Of a stretch of 64,000 bases of DNA, positions 47,527 to 56,079 are shown piece after piece. The stretch lies in contig QHXI01000124.1 of NCBI GenBank assembly GCA_003222895.1, positions 1-64,000 on the forward strand. The letters are read 5' to 3'. Made by a program: the position numbers and the translations under genes. The stretch is from Acidobacteriota bacterium (GTDB taxonomy: Bacteria > Acidobacteriota > Blastocatellia > Pyrinomonadales > Pyrinomonadaceae). Every line of letters starts with the position of its first letter. Positions within the stretch are counted from its first letter, which is position 1. The notes beneath the pieces are model-generated. The model worked only from the letters and a program-made list of their open reading frames with translations, was not told the origin of the DNA and did no database searches.

Positions 47527-47571
47527 CACCTGGTTTTCTGCGCGCAGATCACTGCTGGGCAGATTGCGTCG

Positions 47572-49539
47572 TCAGTTTCGCGTGATCGCAACCTTTTGCG
47601 GCGCGTAGTTGACGCGGCGCATCTCTTCCATGCGACCTTCTTTGAAATTGCCTTCCACGATTTCGTAACCGAGCAGCGCCAGCACTCGGCCTTTCACAAA
47701 AATCGGTCGCGAGTTGCCGTACCAATCGACGCACGAAGCGCGACACGCATCGTCAACAGCTTTATCGGATTGCGCATTCAGTTCACCCAATTCTTCAAAG
47801 TGCAGCGACTGATTGCGCAGGAAAAGAATCGCCGCCGATCCTTCGAACAAATGTTTGTAACCCGCCCGTCCGGGAACGCTGATCGGCAAACCGAGCACGC
47901 CTGAGTCTTTGCCGTCGGGTTTGTAGAAGAAGCCCTGACTGCGCAACTCGCCTTGCGACGCGCCCTTGCGGACGTATTCATCGGCAACTTCCGGCGAGTC
48001 GCCCAGACGAATCGCGGTGAAGTGCAGATCGCTTCCATCTGTGCCGACGACGATCGCGTCTGAACCGAGCGCCTCGATGCGATCGACGCCGTGATTCACC
48101 GTCAACTCGTTCGTGTCGCCGTCGGTCCAACGCACCGTGAACAGACTCGCCTGATTGTTTTTGCCCGGCGCGCCCCAACCGCTACCGGTTCCGTAAAGCA
48201 GGTAATTGCCAACGAAGCGATTTTGGAAAGTGTAGCCCGCAGGCTTCGGCAGCGGGTGATAAGTCCACGATGACGCGTTATCGCTGCCGTCATTGAACAG
48301 TGACAGCGGAATGCGCATCATTGCGACATCGCCGGCGGCGACTTCGGCGCTCCACATGCCGTCGCCTTGAGCGTCGGCGCGCACCAGGACGTTAAGGTTC
48401 TTGTCTTCGCTTTCGAGAAATGAAAATTGATCGACAGGACTGCCGGATACGCCGATCGCGCTGGGGCTCGATCCGTCGAGCGGCATGCGATAGAGCATCG
48501 ATCGATCGTTGCTGCGCTGGCCATAACGCGACCAATCCGTAGTCCAAACGTAAACCGATTCCGGCGAAACGTAGAACACGCGACCAGGCGCTCCGAGAAC
48601 TGCCGTCGCGTTGCATTTGAAATCATCGTTTGCGAGATCACAGACGGTGACCGTGTGCAGGGCCACACCATAGCCCGTGTTCAGTTGGCGCGCCGGAACA
48701 TATACTCGCGTTGCCGAAACGATGCGCTGAAACTCCTCGGGCTTGGCGTCTTTGTGCCATTTGCGCACGGCCGGGAATTGCCCGAATGGATTGTCGGTGT
48801 ACGGATTCAAGTAAAGCGGCGTGTAGAAGATCAACTTGCTGCCGATTAGACGGCTTGCGTAGTTGCGCGACGAATAATAATCGTTCGAGCGCAGATGATA
48901 GGTCGATCGATAAGCGAGGTTGCCCGCGCGATCGATGTTGAAGAGACCAACTTCTGTTCCGCCCCGTTCATAACTGTAACCGATCACGGCGACCGTGTCC
49001 GCGGACACCAGCATCTCGTCGTACCAGGTGGAGCGTGGATCGATGTCAGGACCAAAGGCATCGACAGCAGAGATCGGCTTCAGCGAGTTGTCACCGATCG
49101 CGACTGTAAACAGACGACCGCGACGAAGGACCACGAGGTGATCGCCGTGTAATTTGACGATACCACCTTCATCGACGCCAGCGTGCTGAGTGTTGGTGAT
49201 TGATTCCTTGTCTTTGCTGTCGTCAGCTTTCGCAAGCCCGTTGGCAGTTGTAGCGGCAGGAGCAGGCGCATTCGCAGCTTGATTACTGCTCGCGCGTCCA
49301 GCCTCACGCTTTCGTTCTTCCGCGAGCTTTCGAAAATAATTCTTCAGCTCGTCTTCCGACGCGAACGCGCGCATTTTCTTTCCCGTCTTGGGCGTTCCCA
49401 GGCCTGGAGTCGAAGCCCCGCTGACCGATCGTCCGGCGCAGCTTGCTAGCACAGAAATCAGCGCAATGACGGCGACTGATGTGAATACAAATGAAGTAAA
49501 GGAAAGCGCGAAGGTGCGCGCAGCTCGAAGGTTTCTCAT
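47572..49539 (-). CDS. Secreted beta-propeller lipoprotein
   Basis: A 655-residue protein from ATG 49539, chosen because AGGAG lies 8 bases upstream; a frame start 33 bases earlier has none. The N-terminus is a lipoprotein signal (VIALISVLASC, lipobox Cys), then a polar linker and a beta-propeller domain (TNTQHAGVDEGGIVKLHGDHLVVLRRGRLFTVAI, GTEVGLFNIDRAGNL..., then LGAPGRVFYVSPESVYVWTTDW) of the C-terminal beta-propeller family. It is on the outer surface or in the periplasm; function unknown. Convergent with the eCIS operon and not part of it. Confidence 0.8.
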   Translation of the reverse strand: MRNLRAARTFALSFTSFVFTSVAVIALISVLASCAGRSVSGASTPGLGTPKTGKKMRAFASEDELKNYFRKLAEERKREAGRASSNQAANAPAPAATTANGLAKADDSKDKESITNTQHAGVDEGGIVKLHGDHLVVLRRGRLFTVAIGDNSLKPISAVDAFGPDIDPRSTWYDEMLVSADTVAVIGYSYERGGTEVGLFNIDRAGNLAYRSTYHLRSNDYYSSRNYASRLIGSKLIFYTPLYLNPYTDNPFGQFPAVRKWHKDAKPEEFQRIVSATRVYVPARQLNTGYGVALHTVTVCDLANDDFKCNATAVLGAPGRVFYVSPESVYVWTTDWSRYGQRSNDRSMLYRMPLDGSSPSAIGVSGSPVDQFSFLESEDKNLNVLVRADAQGDGMWSAEVAAGDVAMMRIPLSLFNDGSDNASSWTYHPLPKPAGYTFQNRFVGNYLLYGTGSGWGAPGKNNQASLFTVRWTDGDTNELTVNHGVDRIEALGSDAIVVGTDGSDLHFTAIRLGDSPEVADEYVRKGASQGELRSQGFFYKPDGKDSGVLGLPISVPGRAGYKHLFEGSAAILFLRNQSLHFEELGELNAQSDKAVDDACRASCVDWYGNSRPIFVKGRVLALLGYEIVEGNFKEGRMEEMRRVNYAPQKVAITRN

Positions 49540-49611
49540 GATCAATTCTCCTGTGTGCGTTGGGTGAAACATATGAGAAGAACGCGGGGCTTCAGGAAAC
49601 TTGCGGGAGAT

Positions 49612-49684
49612 TGTGTCAGAAGCCCGACCCTAAAGGGGACAGCTGAAGCGGATTGCCCTCCCTCATGGTCGGGCTTCTGACACA
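49612..49684 (+). repeat. REP-like palindromic element A (18-bp arms)
   Basis: TGTGTCAGAAGCCCGACC (49612-49629) is the exact reverse complement of 49667-49684, enclosing 37 bases. It lies between the beta-propeller gene and tRNA-Ser. No T-run follows either arm, so it is more like a dispersed palindrome than a terminator. Confidence 0.75.
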
Positions 49685-49751
49685 TTGCTCACTGAGTTGC
49701 GGTTGAGCGTCCAAAAGGGCTGCGATATAGTCTGATACGCGAAGCACTCGC

Positions 49752-49836
49752 GGAGGGGTCGCATAATGGTATTGCAGCGGTCTTGAAAACCGCCGCCCGC
49801 AAGGGCTTGCAGGTTCGACTCCTGTCCCCTCCGCCA
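49752..49836 (+). tRNA. tRNA-Ser (anticodon TGA)
   Basis: An 85-base tRNA: acceptor GGAGGGG (49752-49758) pairs with CCCCTCC (49826-49832), discriminator G and encoded CCA (49834-49836). The anticodon loop CTTGAAA gives TGA, reading UCA serine codons. A long variable arm (GCCCGCAAGGGC) and T-loop TTCGACT fit the class II Ser tRNA. No integrase or truncated tRNA copy lies next to it. Confidence 0.9.
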
Positions 49837-49953
49837 TTTATCCCTCAACCTGGCTTGTATTTAAGAAGTTAGCAGCCGATCGAGTTCCTCCGAAAGGTTC
49901 GCGGCTTCTTTTGTGTCTTGGTATTGAGAAGCAATGAAATAATTATTAGAACG

Positions 49954-50931
49954 ATGCTTCGGATTCCTACACCTCGATCTTTTTTCCTCGCTCCAGGAGT
50001 GATGCTTCCTGAAGGCTGGAAGACGATTCTGGCGCGGGTTTGGTACTACCTTCACAACGAATACACGTTCGGCAAAATCAAGGGCTCAGTATTGACCCTC
50101 GTCACCGGTGCTTTGATTTTCGCACTGGCGCTGCTGCTATCGCGCACGTTGAGCAAGCTGCTCCAACACCGAATCGCAAAGAAAGCCTATCTCGATCCAG
50201 GCTTGCATTACACCATAGGCCGACTTACCCAGTACCTGATAATTAGCATTGGTTTGTTGGTTGCCCTGTCATTCGGAGTAGGCCTGGATCTTACTTCGGT
50301 CGCGGTAATTTTCACCGCCCTCTCAGTCGGTATCGGTTTCGGTTTGCAGTACATCGCCGCCGACATCGCGTCAGGGTTCATTCTTCTTTTTGAACGTCCG
50401 GTGCGTGTCGGTGATCGCATTAGTGTGGGAAAAGAAGAAGGCGATGTGCAAAGCATCAATCTTCGCACGACGGTGATGACGACTAACGATCGTGTTTCGG
50501 TAATCGTTCCGAATTCGCAACTCGTGCGTGAACATTTAATCAACTGGTCCTACGGAGATCCGCGAGCGCGCATTGCTATCCCAGTTGGCGTCGCTTATAG
50601 CTCGGATGTCGATCTCGTTACCCAGACTTTGCTGGAAGCTGCGAAAGACGTCGACAATGTGCTGCGCGACCCGCCCCCCAAAGTCCAATTCCTAAAATTT
50701 TCAGATTGGTCGCTGGATTTTCGGCTGCTGATTTGGACAAATCGGCCGCGACTGCACACGCAGATTCGCAGTGATATAAATTTCCGGATTGAAAAACTAT
50801 TTCGAGAAGCGGGAATCGAGATACCTTTTCCGCAAACTGAACTTCGTCTCCGAGAAGGATCTGTCCACATCGATTCTGAGGATCGGCTTCATCTCGAAAA
50901 CGACTCGCCGCCACAGACCAGCGACAATTAG
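49954..50931 (+). CDS. MscS-family mechanosensitive channel
   Basis: About 325 residues. Three TM helices near residues 36-56, 80-105 and 110-135 are followed by the pore-lining helix (LSVGIGFGLQYIAADIASGFILLFERPVRVGDRISV) and the beta-domain (GDVQSINLRTTVMTTNDRVSVIVPNSQL). A C-terminal ferredoxin-like vestibule follows (IAIPVGVAYSSDVDLVTQTL). It opens under membrane tension after osmotic downshock. Start uncertain: ATG 49954 or 50002; a TTG at 49918 is less likely. The stop overlaps the convergent gene by 4 bases. Confidence 0.88.
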   Translation: MLRIPTPRSFFLAPGVMLPEGWKTILARVWYYLHNEYTFGKIKGSVLTLVTGALIFALALLLSRTLSKLLQHRIAKKAYLDPGLHYTIGRLTQYLIISIGLLVALSFGVGLDLTSVAVIFTALSVGIGFGLQYIAADIASGFILLFERPVRVGDRISVGKEEGDVQSINLRTTVMTTNDRVSVIVPNSQLVREHLINWSYGDPRARIAIPVGVAYSSDVDLVTQTLLEAAKDVDNVLRDPPPKVQFLKFSDWSLDFRLLIWTNRPRLHTQIRSDINFRIEKLFREAGIEIPFPQTELRLREGSVHIDSEDRLHLENDSPPQTSDN

Positions 50932-51929
50932 CGATGCCGCCGAGTTGGCGGCTTGCTCGGCAGTCTAAATCCAGGACATTTGCTGTTGGGATCATCTGTG
51001 TTCGCCTGGCATTTGTCGGCCGGTCTGACCGAAGTCAAACCCAACCACGTTTTCAATTCTGAAAAAGGAAACCACGCGTTGTGATTCGCCGGATTGCACT
51101 GCGATTTGTCACTAAACTTGCAGAGGTCAATCGCGTAGATCGGATGAATCTCCCAGAGCGCCAGTCTCTCAAAGTCCTTCGCGTTGTCTCGCGCTGGATT
51201 ATTTCCAGCCTTTCCCTCAGCGGTGCAGGGAACGTGACTGCCATCGAAGAACAATTGCCCAGTGATCTTTACCGGATGCGTCTTGAAAAACTTGGTGTAG
51301 TCAGGAGAGTCGAACAGATCCCACGCGGGTGGACGATAATGAGGAATAATTTCCGCGACGATAGTGTTACACATCTTCGCCTCCTTCGGATCTTCGGCGA
51401 GCGTGATGTGAATGTCGTTGTAAGCGCAGCCGAGCAAATTGCATTGCACGCTCTCGCCGTTGCTGGCCGTCAGGGGATTGTCTTTGTCGACATTTGAATG
51501 TCGCGCATCGAGGACGTACCCGACGAACGAAACTATTTTCCCTTCGCCCAATCTTTTTCCGTGACCAACATTAATAATGTTCGCGAGTTTCGCGCGAATA
51601 GGGGGCGGCTCACCTTTTGGAATTGACGGTTCGTTGTTGCTTGCGTCGTTAAGGGCGCTAAAAGTTTCAATCGTCACCGGGGTAATCGAATTGACCGGCG
51701 CGCAGTAATTATTTTTCTGCGCATTCTGCTTGTCATTCGCGGCGCCTTTATTGCAGCCGGTGTTGCCGCAAAGATAATCGATTCGCTGCGGTTTGTTCGT
51801 GAATGGTTTGAGCTGGAGCGGCAGCGGTTTTGGGCAGGTCGTGAATTTCAGTTGCTGCGCAAACCCGACTTGAGCAGATGCGAAGATTGCGGCGCAGAGA
51901 AGCAAGCAGCGACTCAGAGTTAATTTCAT
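50928..51929 (-). CDS. Secreted Cys-containing protein of unknown function
   Basis: A 333-residue protein with a signal peptide (LSRCLLLCAAIFASAQVGFAQQ) and a good ribosome site (GAGGAG six bases before ATG). The mature part contains eight or more Cys residues (LCGNTGC, NYCAPV, QCNLLGCAYND, CKFSDKSQC) and conserved-looking blocks (VSFVGYVLDARHSNVDKDNPLT, HYRPPAWDLFDSP, VKITGQLFFDGSHVPC, LALWEIHPIYAIDLC). I recognise no family. A periplasmic or extracellular location and disulfides are likely. Confidence 0.7.
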   Translation of the reverse strand: MKLTLSRCLLLCAAIFASAQVGFAQQLKFTTCPKPLPLQLKPFTNKPQRIDYLCGNTGCNKGAANDKQNAQKNNYCAPVNSITPVTIETFSALNDASNNEPSIPKGEPPPIRAKLANIINVGHGKRLGEGKIVSFVGYVLDARHSNVDKDNPLTASNGESVQCNLLGCAYNDIHITLAEDPKEAKMCNTIVAEIIPHYRPPAWDLFDSPDYTKFFKTHPVKITGQLFFDGSHVPCTAEGKAGNNPARDNAKDFERLALWEIHPIYAIDLCKFSDKSQCNPANHNAWFPFSELKTWLGLTSVRPADKCQANTDDPNSKCPGFRLPSKPPTRRHR

Positions 51930-52035
51930 ATCGATCTCCTCGGATGAATTCGGCGAATGCTATACCGACTCATCAGTTTTCAGCAATGCAGATGATGTTT
52001 TCGCTTGCGATGAAAGAAGCTAACGGCTAGGCTAA

Positions 52036-52050
52036 CGTCACTGAGTGACG
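52036..52050 (+). promoter_or_regulatory. Perfect palindrome CGTCACTGAGTGACG, candidate TetR operator
   Basis: Seven-base arms CGTCACT/AGTGACG around a single G, 18 bases before the TetR-family gene's probable ATG (52069). Length and symmetry suit a TetR dimer. Autoregulation of the regulator-ligase pair is inferred. Confidence 0.5.
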
Positions 52051-52068
52051 ATTCATTCAGTCAGGCTA

Positions 52069-52671
52069 ATGGCAAAGCGTACCGCAAGAAATGGCGCGAC
52101 GGGTAAACGCGAATTGATTTTGCGCGCGGCGACGCGCGTGTTTGCGCGCAACGGGTATTTCAATTCAAAGGTCGCGGACATCGCGCGCGCGGCCGACGTT
52201 GCCGACGGCACCGTCTATCTCTACTTCAAGAGTAAAGAAGAAATTCTGCATTCCATTTTCGATCAAAACATGGCCGGGGCGATCGCTTCCGGACGCGAGC
52301 TGATCGCCAAAGTGAGTGACCCGCGCGAGAAGTTGCGCCGCATCGCGAAGCTGCACCTGGAACGATTGGGCGCCGATCGCGATCTGGCAGTCGTATTTCA
52401 GATTGAACTGCGCGGCTCGACGAAGTTCATGGAAGAATTTTCCGCGGCCGGGTTTGCTGAGTATCTCGACTTGCTGCGAACTACATTTGAAGCGGGCCAG
52501 CGGTCGGGTGCATTCCGCAAAAATCTGAACGCGAACCTGATGTCAAAGATTTTGTTTGGCGCGCTGGATGAAATGGCGACAAATTGGATTATTTCCAAGC
52601 GCAACTATAAGTTAGAGCCAATGGCCGACGTGGTGATGGATGTATTTCTAAATGGAGTTGGCGCGGATTGA
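52069..52671 (+). CDS. TetR-family regulator (FadR-like)
   Basis: A 200-residue regulator. Its HTH is KRELILRAATRVFARNGYFNSKVADIARAADVADGTVYLYFKSKEEIL, typical of TetR regulators of fatty acid degradation, and the ligand domain has LDLLRTTFEAGQRSGAFRKNLN. ATG 52069 is used; GTG 52045 would start inside the palindrome upstream. It lies 12 bases before an acyl-CoA ligase gene, so it probably represses that gene and itself until acyl-CoA binds. Confidence 0.85.
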   Translation: MAKRTARNGATGKRELILRAATRVFARNGYFNSKVADIARAADVADGTVYLYFKSKEEILHSIFDQNMAGAIASGRELIAKVSDPREKLRRIAKLHLERLGADRDLAVVFQIELRGSTKFMEEFSAAGFAEYLDLLRTTFEAGQRSGAFRKNLNANLMSKILFGALDEMATNWIISKRNYKLEPMADVVMDVFLNGVGAD

Positions 52672-52683
52672 TTTGAGCAATCT

Positions 52684-54477
52684 ATGTTGGAGACGACGGA
52701 AAAACTAGATCACGTCGAAGCTCAGCGCGTTCCGCTCACGGCGGACGAGCCGACGACGCTCGTCGAAATTTATGAGCAGGCCGCGCGCAAACATCCGAAA
52801 CCCGACACGCTCAATTTCAAACGCGACGGCCGGTGGCAAGCGATGTCCGCGGACGAAATATTGCGTCGAGCGCGTCATGTTGCTCTGGGCCTTTGCTCGC
52901 TTGGAATTCGCAAAGGCGATCGCGTCGCGATTCTTTCCGAAAGTTGCGTCGAGTGGGTGCTTGCCGACCAGGGATGTATGTTCGCGGGCGCAATCACCGT
53001 TCCGATCTATCCGACGCTGACCCCGCCGCAGGTGCGTCCGACGATCGAAAGCGTCGTTATGTTTGACGAGCGAAAATCTGCCGCTGCGAAACTTCTTAAC
53101 TTCAGCGAACTTCAGGAGCGTGGAGGCGCGCTCTCCGATCAGCAACCTGAATTGATCGATCAACTTTCGCGGGCCGCGAAGCCGCAGGATCTCGCCACAA
53201 TCATCTACACCTCGGGCACGACCGGCGAGCCCAAGGGTGTGATGCTCACTCACGCAAATATGGTTTCGAATCTCATCGACTCTTCAAATCATTTCGAGTT
53301 CGGCGAAAAGGACTCTGCGTTGTCAGTGCTGCCGCTGTCGCATGTTTTCGAGCGGCAGGCGATGAACATGTATCTGCATCACGGGATGAACGCGTATTTT
53401 GGATCGCTCGACACACTCGGCGAGCACTTGCGCGAAGTTAATCCGACGGTGTTGGTTGGCGTGCCACGAATTTATGAAAAGATCGTCGCGCGCGTTCAGG
53501 ATCGCGCTGCTGAAAAAGGAAAATTGAATGCGTCGCTGGTGGCTTGGGCCATCGAAGTTGGGCGCCAGTGGGCGCAGCTCGATACCAATCATCAATCAAT
53601 TCCGTTGTGGCTCAAGCTCAAGCACATGTTCGCGGACATTGTCGTCCTGGAGAAGTTGCGCAAGGCGATGGGTGGCCGAATCCGCTTGCTGGTTTCGGGC
53701 GGCGCGGCGCTATCACCCGATATCGCGCTGGCGTTTCTTGGCGCGCGATTGCCGATTCTCCAGGGTTACGGCTTGACCGAAACTTCGCCTGTCATTACGG
53801 CCGGGCTGCTTCGCGATAATCGCGTGGGAACTGCCCGCAAGCCGATTCGAAACGTCGAAGTCCGCATCGCGCCCGACGGCGAGATCGAAACGCGCGGGCC
53901 GCACGTGATGCAAGGCTACTGGAAAAAGCCGGACGAAACGCGCGCGGTGTTTACTGCAGATGGATGGTTCAAGACGGGCGACATTGGTCAATTCGATCAG
54001 GACGGATTTCTGACGATCACGGATCGCAAAAAAGAGTTGCTAAAGACCTCCGGCGGTAAGTACATCGCGCCGCAACCGATTGAGCAACTGATCAAGAGTT
54101 CCCGTTTCGTCAATCAAGTCGTGGTGATCGGCAACGGCCGGAAATTTCCCGCAGCGCTGATCGTTCCTGATTGGCGCCAGCTTGAAAGTTATGCCGAGCT
54201 GAAAGGTCTGAACTTGCGCACGCGCGCCGAGTTTTGCCAGAGCTTGCGCATTGTCGATCTGTTTGAGCGACAGATTGCTGAGCGCACGCAGGAGCTCGCG
54301 CAGTTCGAAAAGATTAAGCGCATCGCTCTAATCGATCAAGAACTGACGGTTGAGAGCGGGGAATTGACGCCGACGCTGAAAGTGAAACGGCGGGTAGTCG
54401 ATGAAAAGTATCACGAGGTGATCGACCGGATTTATGCCGAGAGCGCCAAATCTGATTTGGGAGACATCGGCGCGTGA
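52684..54477 (+). CDS. Long-chain fatty acid-CoA ligase (internal block missing)
   Basis: A 597-residue ANL ligase with YTSGTTGEPKGVMLTH (P-loop), YGLTETSPV, GWFKTGDIG and KELLKTSGGKYIAP, the long-chain acyl-CoA synthetase pattern. Between PTLTPPQVR (Arg118) and PTIESVVMFDE the family normally has about 30 residues (ILNDSGA...VFL...KL-type), which are absent here although the frame is preserved. The lost part forms a strand-helix of the N-terminal domain, so activity is doubtful. It is co-transcribed with the TetR regulator. Role if intact: activation of fatty acids for beta-oxidation. Confidence 0.82.
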   Translation: MLETTEKLDHVEAQRVPLTADEPTTLVEIYEQAARKHPKPDTLNFKRDGRWQAMSADEILRRARHVALGLCSLGIRKGDRVAILSESCVEWVLADQGCMFAGAITVPIYPTLTPPQVRPTIESVVMFDERKSAAAKLLNFSELQERGGALSDQQPELIDQLSRAAKPQDLATIIYTSGTTGEPKGVMLTHANMVSNLIDSSNHFEFGEKDSALSVLPLSHVFERQAMNMYLHHGMNAYFGSLDTLGEHLREVNPTVLVGVPRIYEKIVARVQDRAAEKGKLNASLVAWAIEVGRQWAQLDTNHQSIPLWLKLKHMFADIVVLEKLRKAMGGRIRLLVSGGAALSPDIALAFLGARLPILQGYGLTETSPVITAGLLRDNRVGTARKPIRNVEVRIAPDGEIETRGPHVMQGYWKKPDETRAVFTADGWFKTGDIGQFDQDGFLTITDRKKELLKTSGGKYIAPQPIEQLIKSSRFVNQVVVIGNGRKFPAALIVPDWRQLESYAELKGLNLRTRAEFCQSLRIVDLFERQIAERTQELAQFEKIKRIALIDQELTVESGELTPTLKVKRRVVDEKYHEVIDRIYAESAKSDLGDIGA

Positions 54478-54502
54478 CCGACAAGCAAGTCACCGGCTGA
54501 AG

Positions 54503-55162
54503 TCAATGCTGGTTTAATAAAGGGAACTCGCCGCGGATTTTGATGTCGAAGCGCTCCAATATTCGATCGGCAGCTTCGCGGGCAGCTTCTTTGATTGCGT
54601 ACTCGGAATAGATCGGACTGTTCTTTGACGGCAACGTCACTCCTCCCCTTCCCGTCTGATAGATATGTTGATGAGTGCGACCGGCTGCTTTGACCTTCGC
54701 GGTCTCCGGCTCGAATACGGTGTAATCCACATACAATTCATCTTGTCCATTCTTGACTTGCTTGCCGGCATCCGCGTACTCGCTGCCAATATGCAATAAG
54801 ACGACATAACGAACCGTCTCCAGCTTTGCCGCTTTGATCGCAGCTCCGCGGTTCATGTCGCTGCCTGCCGATGTCGGCATCACGATGTCAGCCTCACCCA
54901 AACGGCGGACGCAGTTATCCAGCACGGTGTCGTAAATGTAGAAAGGAATTGTCGCGAACGATTCATGCTTGTCAATGCCGACGAGCATTTGGATTCGCTT
55001 CGTCTCGGGTTTCTTTTCGACGGTTTTGGGACCGGATACTGAAGGCGCTGACGTGGTCGAACCGCCGGTTCCGCGACGGCCTGATTGCGCGTGCGCAGCG
55101 GTCCACGAACATAACGCGATCGCGATCAGCAAGAGCAGTTGTCGTTGGCGCCGAGTCATCAT
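54503..55162 (-). CDS. Secreted protein of unknown function
   Basis: A 219-residue protein with a signal peptide (RQLLLLIAIALCSWTAAHAQ) and a Gly/Ser/Pro-rich linker. The globular part reads IPFYIYDTVLDNCVRRLGEADIVMPTSAGSDMNRGAAIKAAK, VVLLHIGSEYADAG and LYVDYTVFEPETAKVKAAGRTHQHI. This resembles secreted proteins that assemble a small beta sheet, but I cannot name the family. It is convergent with the ligase gene and divergent from the oxidoreductase gene. Confidence 0.65.
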   Translation of the reverse strand: MMTRRQRQLLLLIAIALCSWTAAHAQSGRRGTGGSTTSAPSVSGPKTVEKKPETKRIQMLVGIDKHESFATIPFYIYDTVLDNCVRRLGEADIVMPTSAGSDMNRGAAIKAAKLETVRYVVLLHIGSEYADAGKQVKNGQDELYVDYTVFEPETAKVKAAGRTHQHIYQTGRGGVTLPSKNSPIYSEYAIKEAAREAADRILERFDIKIRGEFPLLNQH

Positions 55163-55274
55163 GAATTGCGTGGAAATTCTATCACCGATTCGAATTACAA
55201 AACATCAGATGCGCGCGGACGGTGTGAGGTTCGATTTTTGATTCATGAGCTGAATAAATTAGACTCAGACTTTC

Positions 55275-55976
55275 ATGAAAACAAATCTGCCTTGCTCATT
55301 GATAATAACTCGCATTCGCGACCAGGGACGCGACATTCGTTCATTCGATCTCGCCCCCGAGGTCGCAGCCAGCGGGCACGGCGTGCCGTTTATTCCGGGC
55401 CAGGTCGCAATTCTGCAAGTCGCGAACGAAGAGCCTGCTTACTTTGCTTTCGCGAGCGCGCCGGAAGACCAGGAACTGGAGATCCTGGTCAAGCGCACGA
55501 TCGGCGCTAGCGTCGCGCTGTTCGATCTGAGAGAAGGCAAGCGGGTCGAATTGATTGACGTCGCAGGACACGGATTCGAGCTCGATCAGCAGCGCGGAAA
55601 CGATCTGGTTTTCGTGGCGATGGGAACCGGAGTGGCGCCTTTGCGATCGGCGTTGCGTCACGTGCTCAATCGCAAAGAGGATTTTGGTCAGTTGGTTGTG
55701 CTCTACGGCGCGCGCACGCCAGACGATTTTTGTTATCGCGACGAAACTGAAAAGTGGGAAGAGGCGGGGGTGGAACTGCGTCAGGTCATCTCGCGTCCCG
55801 GTGGTCATGATTGGTCAGGTCCGACCGGCTACGTTCAGTCACTGCTCGATCACGTCTTGCCGAATTTGAAATCCCCGGTGGCCTTGGTTTGCGGCTCGCG
55901 CGAAATGATCGAGCAGACGAGAGATCGTTTGCAGCGGATGGGTTTTGCGACTGACGCGATCCTGACGAATTATTAG
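55275..55976 (+). CDS. Ferredoxin-NADP reductase-type oxidoreductase
   Basis: A 233-residue protein with a FAD-binding barrel (PCSLIITRIRDQGRDIRSFDLAPEV, FIPGQVAIL, YFAFASAPEDQELEILVKR) and an NAD(P)-binding fold (DLVFVAMGTGVAPLRSALRHVL, VVLYGARTPDDFCYRDETEKWE, VALVCGSREMIEQTRDRL). No 2Fe-2S motif is present. It is like the beta subunits of hydrogenase/NfnA families or stand-alone FNRs. It transfers electrons between NAD(P)H and an unidentified carrier. Single gene. Confidence 0.82.
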   Translation: MKTNLPCSLIITRIRDQGRDIRSFDLAPEVAASGHGVPFIPGQVAILQVANEEPAYFAFASAPEDQELEILVKRTIGASVALFDLREGKRVELIDVAGHGFELDQQRGNDLVFVAMGTGVAPLRSALRHVLNRKEDFGQLVVLYGARTPDDFCYRDETEKWEEAGVELRQVISRPGGHDWSGPTGYVQSLLDHVLPNLKSPVALVCGSREMIEQTRDRLQRMGFATDAILTNY

Positions 55977-55982
55977 TTGATC

Positions 55983-56068
55983 ATCCACAGATTACACAGA
56001 TTGAAACAACAAGATCGTCGTCTATTTTCCTTTCCGCATAATCTGAGTAAACTGTGTAATCTGTGGAT
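55983..56068 (+). repeat. Palindromic element B (17-bp arms)
   Basis: ATCCACAGATTACACAG (55983-55999) is an exact reverse complement of 56052-56068, enclosing 52 bases, between the convergent oxidoreductase and cytochrome genes. The ACAGATTACACAG core resembles dispersed repeats seen in several phyla. It could also act as a bidirectional barrier to transcription. Confidence 0.75.
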
Positions 56069-56079
56069 AACCCGCCGCT

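Noticed and set aside
49752-49836. tRNA-Ser as the attachment site for an eCIS island
   Set aside because: The tRNA is intact, no duplicated 3' end or integrase is nearby, and a non-eCIS lipoprotein gene lies between.
55983-56068. Rho-independent terminator
   Set aside because: The arms are long but the 52-base loop and lack of a T-run do not fit; kept as a repeat.
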